From: Haemophilus influenzae
Lineage (GTDB): Bacteria; Pseudomonadota; Gammaproteobacteria; Enterobacterales; Pasteurellaceae
DNA: 64,000 nt
NCBI RefSeq assembly: GCF_001457655.1
Contig: NZ_LN831035.1
Span: 620,001-684,000, forward strand
Reading direction: 5' to 3'
The position numbers were made by a program, and so were the translations under genes. Below the pieces are notes generated by a model. That model was not told where the DNA came from and ran no database searches. It saw nothing but the letters and a program-made list of their open reading frames with translations. Shown here piece by piece: positions 53,272-61,671 of the stretch (its first letter is position 1; each line of letters starts with the position of its first letter).

Positions 53272-53678
53272 TGAATCTACGTGAAAAACTTTTAGCCAAT
53301 AAGCCTAAAATTACCCCAATCATTATTAATGGCGAGAATTATTATATCCGTGAAATTACTGTTGGTGAAATGAATCGTGTGCTTTATGGGCAACAACAAG
53401 AATTGGTGCACATTGCAGAGAGTCAAGGTATTGAATTGAACTTCAATGATGAAAAACACCTTACTGAGCAACTTGCTAAAATTTATGACCCGAATCGATT
53501 AACGCGTACGCTTGCTATGCGGTTGTGCGATCAAGATGGTAAAAATCTTTTTGATATGGATAATCCTGATGATTTAACCGCACTTTCCAAATTAGATAAG
53601 GTTGTATTTGAGCAATTAACGCAAGCTATTGTGGAAGATGAACCAAAAAACTCTCAAGCCGAAGAAAGTTCCAAATAA
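53271..53678 (+). CDS. Tail assembly chaperone G
   Basis: A 135-residue protein (VIREITVGEMNRV-like YYIREITVGEMNRVLYGQQQ; MRLCDQDGKNLFDMDNPDDL) in the lambda G position, before the tape measure. It is extended into the T frame by -1 frameshifting to give a GT fusion. The chaperones coat the tape measure protein while the tail tube assembles. Confidence 0.85.
   Translation: MNLREKLLANKPKITPIIINGENYYIREITVGEMNRVLYGQQQELVHIAESQGIELNFNDEKHLTEQLAKIYDPNRLTRTLAMRLCDQDGKNLFDMDNPDDLTALSKLDKVVFEQLTQAIVEDEPKNSQAEESSK
53645..53651 (+). promoter_or_regulatory. Programmed -1 frameshift site (G to GT)
   Basis: The heptamer A AAA AAC stands in the correct phase of the G frame (CCA AAA AAC). Slipping back one base opens a continuous reading through 53,950 with no stop. 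It fits the X XXY YYZ rule. Confidence 0.8.
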
Positions 53679-53950
53679 ACCTCTCACTTTCTCTCGGCAA
53701 AACACTTGAAGAAATTGAGCAAATGCCAGAGCGTCATCTCCAAGAATACGAAATTTTTTATCAGGAACAGCCTTTTGGATTATGGCGAGAGGATTATCGT
53801 ACTGCACAAGTTTCACATTTGCTTGCTATGATAAATCGAGACCCTAAGTCTAAGCCTCCAGAGTTATCTGATTTTATGCCGTTTTACCAAGAAAAAATGG
53901 ATGATGAAGATGATGATGACGGAGTGGCTGATTATTTAGCAAATCGTTAA
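53652..53950 (+). CDS. T part of the tail assembly chaperone GT (read by -1 frameshift)
   Basis: The -1 frame gives NLSLSLGKTLEEIEQMPERH then EYEIFYQEQPFGLWREDYRT and ends in an acidic tail and DYLANR. The LGKTLEEIEQMPERHL block is the typical T signature. Independent start at the ATG at 53,723 would drop that block and has no ribosome site, so expression as part of GT is much more likely. Confidence 0.85.
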
Positions 53951-53958
53951 ATTATCTA

Positions 53959-53994
53959 TTGCTTCTGAATCTTATATAGATTAAAATCTATATA
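53959..53994 (+). promoter_or_regulatory. Own promoter and palindromic operator of the toxin-antitoxin cassette
   Basis: TTGCTT, 17 nt, TAAAAT (53,959-53,987). A perfect 22-bp palindrome with arms TATATAGATT and AATCTATATA (53,973-53,994) overlaps the -10 box, as expected for autorepression by the antitoxin. Confidence 0.75.
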
Positions 53995-54018
53995 AATAAT
54001 AAGAAAGGTAATAGCTGT

Positions 54019-54402
54019 ATGAAACAAGAATGGGAAGTAATTTTACAAGACCCACTTTTGAACTGGTTAGAAACGCTGGCAGAAGATGACGTATTAAAAA
54101 TCTATGCGGCGTTGGAATTATTATCAACAGAAGGTCCACAATTAAGCAGACCTTATGCGGATACGCTGCAAGGCTCTAAATATACCAATTTAAAAGAATT
54201 GCGAGTACAGTCTAAATTATCGGTATTCCGTTTATTTTATATTTTCGACCCTGTCAGACAAGCGATTGTTTTATGTGGCGGAGATAAAAAAGGCAAGAAA
54301 GAAAAACTCTTTTACAAAGAGATGATTGCCCTAGCGGAACAAACCTATGATGATTACCTTTCTGAATTAACTAAGGAGCAAGAAAATGAGCGTGAAATTT
54401 AA
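54019..54402 (+). CDS. HigB-type toxin (Gp49-like, RelE superfamily)
   Basis: A 127-residue protein matching the phage-derived Gp49-like/HigB family: PLLNWLETLAEDDVLKIYAA, LQGSKYTNLKELRVQSKLSV, FRLFYIFDPVRQAIVLCGGD and KKGKKEKLFYKEMIALAEQT. Such toxins cleave mRNA on the ribosome. It precedes and overlaps the antitoxin gene by 17 nt, the typical toxin-first higBA order. AAAGGTAAT precedes the ATG. Confidence 0.9.
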   Translation: MKQEWEVILQDPLLNWLETLAEDDVLKIYAALELLSTEGPQLSRPYADTLQGSKYTNLKELRVQSKLSVFRLFYIFDPVRQAIVLCGGDKKGKKEKLFYKEMIALAEQTYDDYLSELTKEQENEREI

Positions 54403-54688
54403 AGATCTGATGAATAATCTTCCAGCTGAAAAGCAAGCGAAAGTGAAAGCTATGGCAGACGATATGCGAATGGAGTTACAACTTTACCGTATTCGTGAAG
54501 AATTAGAGCTTTCACAAAAGCAAATGGCAGAAGCATTAAGTATTTCTCAGCCGTCAGTTGTCGCCCTTGAAAAACGTGGCAATGACATTAAATTATCATC
54601 AGTTAAACGTTACATTGAAGCAATGGGTGGTGTGTTAAATTTATCGGTTGAATTACCCACAGGAAAAACAGTTACTTTCAACTTATAG
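54386..54688 (+). CDS. HigA-type antitoxin (XRE family)
   Basis: A 100-residue helix-turn-helix antitoxin (MADDMRMELQLYRIREELEL, then SQKQMAEALSISQPSVVALE). It neutralises the upstream toxin and probably binds the 22-bp palindrome at the promoter. The C-terminal part ends in SVELPTGKTVTFNL. Coupled to the toxin by overlap. Confidence 0.9.
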   Translation: MSVKFKDLMNNLPAEKQAKVKAMADDMRMELQLYRIREELELSQKQMAEALSISQPSVVALEKRGNDIKLSSVKRYIEAMGGVLNLSVELPTGKTVTFNL

Positions 54689-54700
54689 AAGGTGGTAAGT

Positions 54701-54940
54701 ATGTTGCGTGATTTTATTCAATTTACAGCAAAATGCTTTTTTATACTGCTTATTGCATTAGGGACATTATTCCTTTTATTTGCTGTTGATTTTATTTATA
54801 TTCTCGCTTTTATTGGTGTATATGTTGCTATTTTCGCAACTTGTCTTGTTGTAGCTATTATTAAAGAAAATAACCGTATTAAGAAACTAAGGATAGTTGA
54901 ACAAGATAAGAATCGTGTGAAATATGTTATTATTAATTAA
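54701..54940 (+). CDS. Small two-helix membrane protein of the toxin-antitoxin cassette
   Basis: A 79-residue protein with two membrane segments (CFFILLIALGTLFLLFAVDF; IYILAFIGVYVAIFATCLVV) and a basic cytoplasmic tail. It starts 12 nt after higA with AAGGTGG in front, and a terminator follows. It is therefore probably co-expressed with higBA in lysogens. No family recognised; exclusion or immunity is only a guess. Confidence 0.6.
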   Translation: MLRDFIQFTAKCFFILLIALGTLFLLFAVDFIYILAFIGVYVAIFATCLVVAIIKENNRIKKLRIVEQDKNRVKYVIIN

Positions 54941-54955
54941 ATTATAAGTTTCTAA

Positions 54956-54980
54956 AAGCTCGCTTCGGCGGGCTTTTTTT
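54956..54980 (+). terminator. Terminator closing the toxin-antitoxin cassette
   Basis: AAGCTCGC / GCGGGCTT stem with a TTCG tetraloop and seven Ts, immediately before the tape measure gene. Confidence 0.8.
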
Positions 54981-54991
54981 ATGAGGTGAAT

Positions 54992-57900
54992 ATGTCAAGT
55001 TTAGGTTCGTTAAATATTCTTTTGAGTTTGGACTCAATTCAGTTTAATCAGGCGCTTGATAAATCATCCTATCAAACGCAAAAGTTCGCAAAACAATTTG
55101 AATTGAATTTTACAAAAGCGCAGGCCAAAGCAAAACAATTCTCAGAGCGTACTACTCAATATTTGAATAACATAGAGAAAGCGGCAAATACAATTAATAA
55201 AACGACAAGCCGTACTTTTTGGGCGGGCATTGTAAGTTCGGGCGGTTCCTATTTATCATCTGGTATTTCTGATGTGATAAAATACGCGGATAGTTATACT
55301 GAATTGCAAAACCGTATTCGCTTAGTAACAAATAGCCAAACAGCTATGGTGGTTGCGACAGAATCGGTGTTTGATATTTCTTTGAAAACCAATCAAGCTG
55401 TGGGCGCTACTGCACAAATCTATCAACGCTTTGCACAAAATGCAGATAGATTGAATTTATCTCAATTGCAAGTCTCCGAATTAACGGAGACTGTTGCAAA
55501 ATCTGTTGCAATATCAGGTGCTAGTGCAGGTGCAGCTGAAGCAGCATTAATGCAATTTGGGCAAGCATTAGGAAGTGCAGAATTACGCGGTGATGAGCTT
55601 AATTCTGTGATTGAGCAGACTCCAGGTCTTGCTGACGCAATAGCTAAAGGGCTTGGCGTAACAACTGGCGAGCTGAAAAACTTAGCTAAAGCAGGGCAAT
55701 TGGACATTCACACCGTTATCCAAGCTTTAGTAAAAGCACGAGATACGGTTGATAATGACTTTAATAAACGCGTGAAAACGCTTTCAATGTCTTTTACAAA
55801 TTTAGAGACATCGATAACTAAGTTTTCAGGTGAAGCAAATAGTGCGTTAGGTGTTACGCAAAAACTAGCTACTGGGGTCGATTTTGTTAGCGATCATCTC
55901 CAAGAATTAATTATTGGGCTTGGATCGCTGACAGCTGCACTTGCTATCGGTCATCTTAGCAAATACGGCTTGGAACTATTAAAAACGGGTTATGCTAGTG
56001 CAAAAAATGCTCTAGCGCATATTGCAGAGGCAAAAGCCATAGCAACAAAAGCTACTGCAATGCGTACAGCGGCTCAGGTTGAAATGGCAAGCTTAAACGC
56101 ACAATTTAAACTTGCACAATCTGAACAAACACGCTTTGCATTGCGTGAAAGAATGAAAGTGCAGTCTGCTCAAATTATTGCACTTGCACAAGCTGAAGCC
56201 ACTGCAAAACGAAACCTTGCTACAGCAACTAATCTTGCAACGATGGCGGCAAAAGGTTTGCAAAGTGTAATGGCTTTACTTGGTGGCCCTGCTGGTGTAA
56301 TTGGGATAGCTGCTACATCATTAATTTTCTTTAGCTCGCAAGCTGCACAAGCAAGACAGTGGGCACTTGATACTACAACTGCAAACCAAGGATTAGCAGA
56401 AAGTTACAATGAATTAAGTGAAGCTGCATTATCCTTAAAAGTAGAAAAGCAACTCGAAGATATTGAGAAATATTACAAGGAAATCGAAAAAGCTAAAGCT
56501 AGTGCAAAATCAAAAAACATTAATGGCGATTTTGATGGTTTCACAGTCGTTAATAGTATTAGTGATAAAGAGTTGGAGCACCTACAAAACGAAATCAAGT
56601 CTATCGAAGAAAATGCAAGTTTAGCAGAAAAAGCCCTCGTAAAAATGCTTGCTCCTCTAGCTGAAAACATGTTGCGTTCAGGTAAAAGTCTTGATGATGT
56701 CCGACAAAAATTCAAATTACTTGGTATTGATGCAGTAACTGCGAATAATATTATCGCAACTTTACCAAAAAGTTTCTCTGACGCGGCAAACGGTGCAAAG
56801 AACGCCACAGATAAAACTTTAGATTTAAAAGATGCAATTGATAAGTTAAATGGTAAATCAACAACGCTTGCTCAAAAATTAGAGGTTGCGAAGTTAAAAC
56901 AACAAGGGCAAGCAAAATCTGCGTATGTTTTAGCAGGTCTTTATGAATTGCTTGGGAAAGAGGGTGCTGAATATAATGAAGTATTGATCGGCATTGCGAC
57001 AGGTACAATTACCGCAGCTAATGCAGCAGATAAAGCTGTTGGTTTATCAGTTGAAACACTAAATAAGATCATAGCCGGAAAAGCAACATTAGAAAAAATG
57101 TTTTCCGATGAAACCAAAGTGACAACAATTGAAACACAAATCAAAGAAAGTCACAAAAAATCAGGTGAAAATGCTCGTGATAGTTGGCTTAATTTCTACG
57201 ATGAAATTCGCAAGAAAAACAGCTCTAGTCTAGGCGAAATCGAGTTAGAGCAAGCGCGAATGTTCCAACGGTTGGAAGAACACAATAAAAAAGGTGTGGT
57301 ATCGTATCAAGAATATGAAACCGCAAAAACGGCTATTGCAGAACGCTTTGCTCGCCAACGTTTAGAGCTTGCTGGCAAATATGCGCCAGAAAAGTTGTTG
57401 AAAGCTAATCGTGATAATGAACTAAAATCTATTCAGGAATTATACGAGAAAGGGCAGCTCAACCAAAGTGAAGCAGTGAAAGCCTCGACTCGAGTACAGT
57501 TTGACTATGCGCAACAGGTGTCACAAAGTGCGGTCGATCCATTGGCACAATTACGTGCACTTTATGACCCACAACAAGAGTTAATTAATCAACAAACGCA
57601 AGAGCTTGCTCAGCTTCAATCATTTAACGATCAAAAGTTAATCACGGAAGAAGAATTCCAACAACGCAAACAGCAAATTATTGAAAAATACAGAAATAAT
57701 CAGTTTCAAGAGCAAATGGGACTTTATGCTACTGGATTAAATGATCTTGGTAATGCGTTTGGGACTTTAACATCAATCGTTGAACAATCAGCCGGTAAGC
57801 AATCAGCAGCCTATAAGGCGATGTTTGCAATCTCAAAAGCCTTTGCCATTGCAGAAGCTACAGTGAAGTTATCTCAAGCGATCGCACAAGCACTTGCCGA

Positions 57901-58384
57901 TCCAACCGCTCTTACGCCAGCACAGAAATTCGCTAATATGGCAGCAGTGGCAAGTGCTGGTGTTAATTTAGTGTCTCAAATTACCAGTGTTGGTTTTGCT
58001 ACAGGTGGTTATACAGGTGATGGGGGAAAATATACGCCAGCTGGTATTGTACATAAGGGCGAATACGTCATAACAAAAGAAGCCACTGCTCGTTTGGGTC
58101 GTGGCTTTTTAGATCATCTTAATTACGGTTCTGTTCGTCGTGGTTTTGCTAATGGTGGTGGAGTCGGTGTACCAAGATTGCCAACTATGGCTTATCAACC
58201 TAAATCATCAGGGAATATAGCGGTTAAGGTGATTAATAACGGTGAACCGATGGATGCAACGGTAAGCCAACAATCAAAAAATGGACAGCTTGAAATCACC
58301 GTGGAATTAGTGCAACAAATTGCGCAAGCAGAAGCGGGAACAATGTTGCAGAAGAATATGCGCCCTGGCGGATTGTTATCTTAG
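54992..58384 (+). CDS. Tape measure protein (lambda H-like)
   Basis: A 1130-residue tail length determinant, mostly helical. It has the conserved tape-measure domain (LNSVIEQTPGLADAIAKGLG, then TTGELKNLAKAGQLDIHTVI), a hydrophobic region near residues 410-450 (GLQSVMALLGGPAGVIGIAA), and long charged helices. The C-terminal block ATGGYTGDGGKYTPAGIVHK and GEYVITKEATARLG is the typical end of H proteins. At about 0.15 nm per residue its length implies a tail of roughly 170 nm. The ATG after GAGGTG is chosen over a GTG two codons earlier. Confidence 0.94.
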   Translation: MSSLGSLNILLSLDSIQFNQALDKSSYQTQKFAKQFELNFTKAQAKAKQFSERTTQYLNNIEKAANTINKTTSRTFWAGIVSSGGSYLSSGISDVIKYADSYTELQNRIRLVTNSQTAMVVATESVFDISLKTNQAVGATAQIYQRFAQNADRLNLSQLQVSELTETVAKSVAISGASAGAAEAALMQFGQALGSAELRGDELNSVIEQTPGLADAIAKGLGVTTGELKNLAKAGQLDIHTVIQALVKARDTVDNDFNKRVKTLSMSFTNLETSITKFSGEANSALGVTQKLATGVDFVSDHLQELIIGLGSLTAALAIGHLSKYGLELLKTGYASAKNALAHIAEAKAIATKATAMRTAAQVEMASLNAQFKLAQSEQTRFALRERMKVQSAQIIALAQAEATAKRNLATATNLATMAAKGLQSVMALLGGPAGVIGIAATSLIFFSSQAAQARQWALDTTTANQGLAESYNELSEAALSLKVEKQLEDIEKYYKEIEKAKASAKSKNINGDFDGFTVVNSISDKELEHLQNEIKSIEENASLAEKALVKMLAPLAENMLRSGKSLDDVRQKFKLLGIDAVTANNIIATLPKSFSDAANGAKNATDKTLDLKDAIDKLNGKSTTLAQKLEVAKLKQQGQAKSAYVLAGLYELLGKEGAEYNEVLIGIATGTITAANAADKAVGLSVETLNKIIAGKATLEKMFSDETKVTTIETQIKESHKKSGENARDSWLNFYDEIRKKNSSSLGEIELEQARMFQRLEEHNKKGVVSYQEYETAKTAIAERFARQRLELAGKYAPEKLLKANRDNELKSIQELYEKGQLNQSEAVKASTRVQFDYAQQVSQSAVDPLAQLRALYDPQQELINQQTQELAQLQSFNDQKLITEEEFQQRKQQIIEKYRNNQFQEQMGLYATGLNDLGNAFGTLTSIVEQSAGKQSAAYKAMFAISKAFAIAEATVKLSQAIAQALADPTALTPAQKFANMAAVASAGVNLVSQITSVGFATGGYTGDGGKYTPAGIVHKGEYVITKEATARLGRGFLDHLNYGSVRRGFANGGGVGVPRLPTMAYQPKSSGNIAVKVINNGEPMDATVSQQSKNGQLEITVELVQQIAQAEAGTMLQKNMRPGGLLS

Positions 58385-58392
58385 GAGTAAAC

Positions 58393-58725
58393 ATGGCATT
58401 AAAAACATTATCTTGGTGTCCTCAGCCTAAATACACTGTAGAGGAAGAACCTAGACGAAAAGTGCTTAATTTTGGCGATGGTTATCAACAGCGAATGGTG
58501 GACGGACTAAATCCGCTGCTCCGCAAATTTAACCTGACATACAAGCTCAATCACAAAAGTGCGGTCGAATTTGACCGCTTTTTAACGTCGCATGGTGGCG
58601 TCACGGCATTTTTCTTTCGTGAATACGAAAATGGCGATTTAATCAAAGTCGTTTGCCCGAAATGGTCAAAAACCGTCACTAAAAGACACACGGAAATCAG
58701 CTGCACCTTTGAAGAAGTGGTGTAG
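58393..58725 (+). CDS. Minor tail protein M
   Basis: A 110-residue member of the phage minor tail M family (FGDGYQQRMVDGLNPLLRKF; FLTSHGGVTAFFFREYENGD). In lambda M follows H and joins the tail tip complex with L. A terminator follows, and the L gene is displaced 3.8 kb downstream by inserted accessory genes. Confidence 0.9.
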   Translation: MALKTLSWCPQPKYTVEEEPRRKVLNFGDGYQQRMVDGLNPLLRKFNLTYKLNHKSAVEFDRFLTSHGGVTAFFFREYENGDLIKVVCPKWSKTVTKRHTEISCTFEEVV

Positions 58726-58744
58726 TTTTTAGATAAAAAAACAA

Positions 58745-58773
58745 ACCCCGAACACTCGCAATGTTCGGGGTTT
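58745..58773 (+). terminator. Terminator after M
   Basis: CCCCGAACA / TGTTCGGGG perfect 9-bp stem followed by TTTTTATTTA. It marks the left border of the accessory insert between M and L. Confidence 0.8.
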
Positions 58774-58861
58774 TTATTTACCCCTTATTCCAAGTTTAAC
58801 CAACTAAGGAGCAATTTTGATTAAGTATACACCAAAACATCAAGTTAAGGTAGGTGGAAAA

Positions 58862-58975
58862 ATGAGTGAAAAAGATGCAGGCATTGCAGGGAAAATGCTA
58901 GCAAGTGCAGCAATTATTGCAGCGGTTGGTTTTGCCATTGGCGCAGCGTGCTTCGGGATTAGCTTTATTCTATGA
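58862..58975 (+). CDS. Tiny membrane protein
   Basis: Encodes 37 residues, MSEKDAGIAGKMLASAAIIA and AVGFAIGAACFGISFIL, one glycine/alanine-rich membrane helix. GGTGG lies before the ATG. The next tiny frame starts 1 nt after its stop. Function unknown. Confidence 0.5.
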   Translation: MSEKDAGIAGKMLASAAIIAAVGFAIGAACFGISFIL

Positions 58976-58976
58976 A

Positions 58977-59078
58977 ATGTTAGAAGTAATTGATAAGTCT
59001 AAGAGAGCGCGCCAATTTGCATACACATTTTTATTTCTGGCTTTTATTTTTGGAATACGTCCAGCTGACCTTTGGTAG
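58977..59078 (+). CDS. Tiny membrane protein, second of a tandem pair
   Basis: Encodes 33 residues, MLEVIDKSKRARQFAYTFLF then LAFIFGIRPADLW, one membrane helix. It lacks a ribosome site of its own but is placed for coupled translation with the preceding frame. Confidence 0.4.
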   Translation: MLEVIDKSKRARQFAYTFLFLAFIFGIRPADLW

Positions 59079-59234
59079 CCTTCGAACCACACGTTATGAC
59101 GCTTAAAGTGAGGTTAAATTAAGTAAAGTTTTGTGACGGAGATCGCAAAAATAGAAAATTTCTGATTAAAAATCTTAAAGAATATATTTTTATTTCATAG
59201 AATGGATATCAAATTTATTCTAGAGGAAATAAAA

Positions 59235-60386
59235 ATGAGCGATCAAATTTTTAAAGAGAGAATTTTAGCTCACTCCCAACATGTAATGAGAGTGGGGCAA
59301 CATTGTTCAACTGAGGAAACAACAAAGCAAGCTTTAATTCTTCCTTTCCTTGATATTTTAGGGTTTTCAGCTTATGACCCTACTAAGGTAAAGGCTGAGT
59401 ATGCAGCCGATTTTGTTGGAGCAAAGAATGGTGAACGGGTAGATTATGCCTTATTTTGTCATGATGTTCCCGTTATGTTTATTGAGGCTAAATCTTACAA
59501 TGAAGATCTCTCAAACCATTCTCCACAATTAGCACGCTATTTCAATGCAACTCCAGAAGTTGCAGTTGCAGCAATTAGTAATGGTCGTGAATGGCGATTT
59601 TTCACAGATCTAAAAGATAAAAATATTATGGATGATGTGCCATTTTTGCGCATTAATTTTGAATCGCTTGACGAAACCAAAATATTCCAATTATCTCAAT
59701 TTTGTCATGATAAATTTCAGCCTGAAGCGTTACGAACATTGGCTGAAGAAAGTATATATCTATCAACATTTACAAAAACAATATCTTCGTCATTAAAAGA
59801 GGTTGATTGTGAGTTTGTCCGTTATATAGCTAGCCGTTCCAATATTGGAAGACAGTTGAATCAGCGGTTTATTGAATCTATAACACCAATAGTAAGACAA
59901 GCAGTTGAAAAGGCTGTTAGTGATATGGTTGTTTCTGGATTATCAAAAAAACCTATTGATATAGAACCTGTTGAGGTTACTGAGGTGGAATATAATGATG
60001 AAAAAGCAGACGTTGTAGATCCTGATAACTGTAAAATTGTCACCACATATACCGAAAGACAAGTTTTAGAGTATGTCACAATGATTATTGGTAGCGATAC
60101 AGATTTAGTTGCCAAAGATACCGAGAGTTATTTTGGTATTTTATATCAAGGAAAATCTAATAGATGGATTTTACGTTACTATGATAATAAGCAACGCCCT
60201 TCAATCGTTATCCCTATTGACTTAACTTCTGAGCATCAAAAAGAAATTATTAGAGCTGGGTTAGAGATTTCAGGCAACCAAATTATTATTGATTACCCAG
60301 AGAATATTTTAAGATTAAGTGGCATTATTCGTGATTGTTTCGAGTATTGCATTAATGACGAAAATTTTAGAAAAAAATCGCAATAA
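59235..60386 (+). CDS. Lone HsdR-N-like nuclease-domain protein
   Basis: A 383-residue protein resembling the N-terminal domain of type I restriction R subunits. LPFLDILGFSAYDPTKVKAE is followed by the PD-(D/E)XK core with Asp70 in GERVDYALF and Glu84-x-Lys86 in MFIEAKSYN, then AAISNGREWRFFTDL. No helicase, specificity or modification genes are nearby. The C-terminal half (TERQVLEYVTMIIGSDTDLV; YRYYD-like RWILRYYDNKQRPSIVIPID) is uncharacterised. The ATG after GAGG is preferred to one 11 codons earlier. As cargo in the tail operon it may give lysogens protection, but this is unproven. Confidence 0.7.
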   Translation: MSDQIFKERILAHSQHVMRVGQHCSTEETTKQALILPFLDILGFSAYDPTKVKAEYAADFVGAKNGERVDYALFCHDVPVMFIEAKSYNEDLSNHSPQLARYFNATPEVAVAAISNGREWRFFTDLKDKNIMDDVPFLRINFESLDETKIFQLSQFCHDKFQPEALRTLAEESIYLSTFTKTISSSLKEVDCEFVRYIASRSNIGRQLNQRFIESITPIVRQAVEKAVSDMVVSGLSKKPIDIEPVEVTEVEYNDEKADVVDPDNCKIVTTYTERQVLEYVTMIIGSDTDLVAKDTESYFGILYQGKSNRWILRYYDNKQRPSIVIPIDLTSEHQKEIIRAGLEISGNQIIIDYPENILRLSGIIRDCFEYCINDENFRKKSQ

Positions 60387-60393
60387 AGCTCTC

Positions 60394-60423
60394 AAAAGCC
60401 TGTTTACAAAGCAGGCTTTTTTC
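60394..60423 (+). terminator. Terminator after the HsdR-N-like gene
   Basis: AAAAGCCTG / CAGGCTTTT stem (9 bp) with a 9-nt loop and a T-run. Confidence 0.8.
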
Positions 60424-60569
60424 ATTATTATTTTCATTAAGGCTCGTAACCTTAAAACAAAGCGGAAGTCCGCACCCGATAGCATAGCGGTTTTTTATGC
60501 GTGAAATTTAGCAACCTTGTTTGTTTATTGCCATTAAACATTCATTACGCATAACCACATCTTATCTAT

Positions 60570-60665
60570 GCCGAGAGGGCGGAGAATAAAATACCCGAAA
60601 GGGGAATAATCCCGGCCGTTCTTTGTTTCGGTTTACGAACCTCTTGGCGACCCTATTAGGTCAAA
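60570..60665 (+). ncRNA. C4-like antisense RNA upstream of the antirepressor gene
   Basis: A compact structured RNA. Long-range stem GCCGAGAGG (60,570-60,578) pairs with CCTCTTGGC (60,640-60,648). Inside are CGGAGAA/TTCTTTG, CCC-GAAA-GGG, GGG/CCC and GGTT-TACG-AACC hairpins; a GACC/GGTC hairpin follows. Its appearance and place immediately before an antirepressor gene match phage C4 RNAs (P1, P7, and P22 sar-like control), which block ant translation. The surrounding 60,424-60,569 stretch holds no open frame with a ribosome site and probably contains the promoter. Confidence 0.65.
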
Positions 60666-60695
60666 TCTTCGTAAAATAAAACAAAGGAGTCAGAA

Positions 60696-61586
60696 ATGGC
60701 TAATCAAATCTCAACTCAAACAGTATCTTTTAACAATCAATCCTTGATTACCATTGAACAAAACGGCGTACATTATGTTGCAATGAAGCCTATTTGTGAA
60801 AATATCGGCATTCAATGGGAATCGCAATACAATCGAATTAGACGTGACGATGTGCTAAATTCAGTTATATTCATCATGAATATGACTGGAAGCGATAGTA
60901 AGAATTATCAAATGATCTGCTTACCAATCGAATACCTAAACGGCTGGCTATTTGGTATTGATATTAATCGTTGTAACCCAGAAATCCGTGACACATTAAT
61001 CAAATACAAAAAAGAGTGTTACCAAGCGTTACATGATTATTGGTTTAATGGTAAAGCTGAACGTAAAACCACGGTAGATGATCGCACAGGATTACGCAAT
61101 GCCGTGAATATGCTCGTGAGCAAAAAGGGATTAATTTATTCCGACGCCTACCATTTAATCCACCACCGCTTTAATGTGGAATCAATCGAAGATTTGACAT
61201 TAGAGCAGCTACCGCAAGCGGTGGAGTATGTTCACAGAATCGTGCTTGAGGGAGAGTTGATTACAACGCCTAAAAAAGATGAGTGCTTTAATTTTGAATT
61301 TACCGAGCATGAACTCCAACAGCTTGTGTGGGCATGGTTTGCTTTATTGCGAGGCACGGAACTTTGCCAAGTACTTCATCCCGCATTAAAACAAATTGGT
61401 TCGCACTACGCTGCTTCCGTTTATGGCGTGGCTTACGAATATCGCAGTACTCTCCGTCAGGCCCATAACGTATTGACACGCATTACAGAGCAATTTGAAT
61501 GCGAGCAAGGAAATAACTGGCGCGTATTAAAATACCTTCGAGCCTACAACCCTAAAGCAACAGGATTTCAGTTAGACATTCTATAA
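60696..61586 (+). CDS. Antirepressor, P22_AR_N domain, with C-terminal module shared with the HNH chimera
   Basis: A 296-residue protein. The N-terminal P22_AR_N domain is NQSLITIEQNGVHYVAMKPI, then CENIGIQWESQYNRI and MICLPIEYLNGWLFGID. The middle domain is around AVNMLVSKKGLIYSDAYHLI. From about residue 208 the FEFTEHELQQLVWAWFALLR module is nearly identical to that of the minus-strand gene at 33,532. AAAGGAG precedes the ATG. C4-controlled antirepressors inactivate a phage repressor and so promote induction. Confidence 0.88.
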   Translation: MANQISTQTVSFNNQSLITIEQNGVHYVAMKPICENIGIQWESQYNRIRRDDVLNSVIFIMNMTGSDSKNYQMICLPIEYLNGWLFGIDINRCNPEIRDTLIKYKKECYQALHDYWFNGKAERKTTVDDRTGLRNAVNMLVSKKGLIYSDAYHLIHHRFNVESIEDLTLEQLPQAVEYVHRIVLEGELITTPKKDECFNFEFTEHELQQLVWAWFALLRGTELCQVLHPALKQIGSHYAASVYGVAYEYRSTLRQAHNVLTRITEQFECEQGNNWRVLKYLRAYNPKATGFQLDIL

Positions 61587-61671
61587 AACAACGAAAAATC
61601 CGACCGCACTTTTCCCAAAGAAATCCGTGCGGCGGATTGCTACACCCAAAATTCACAAAAAAGGACAAATT

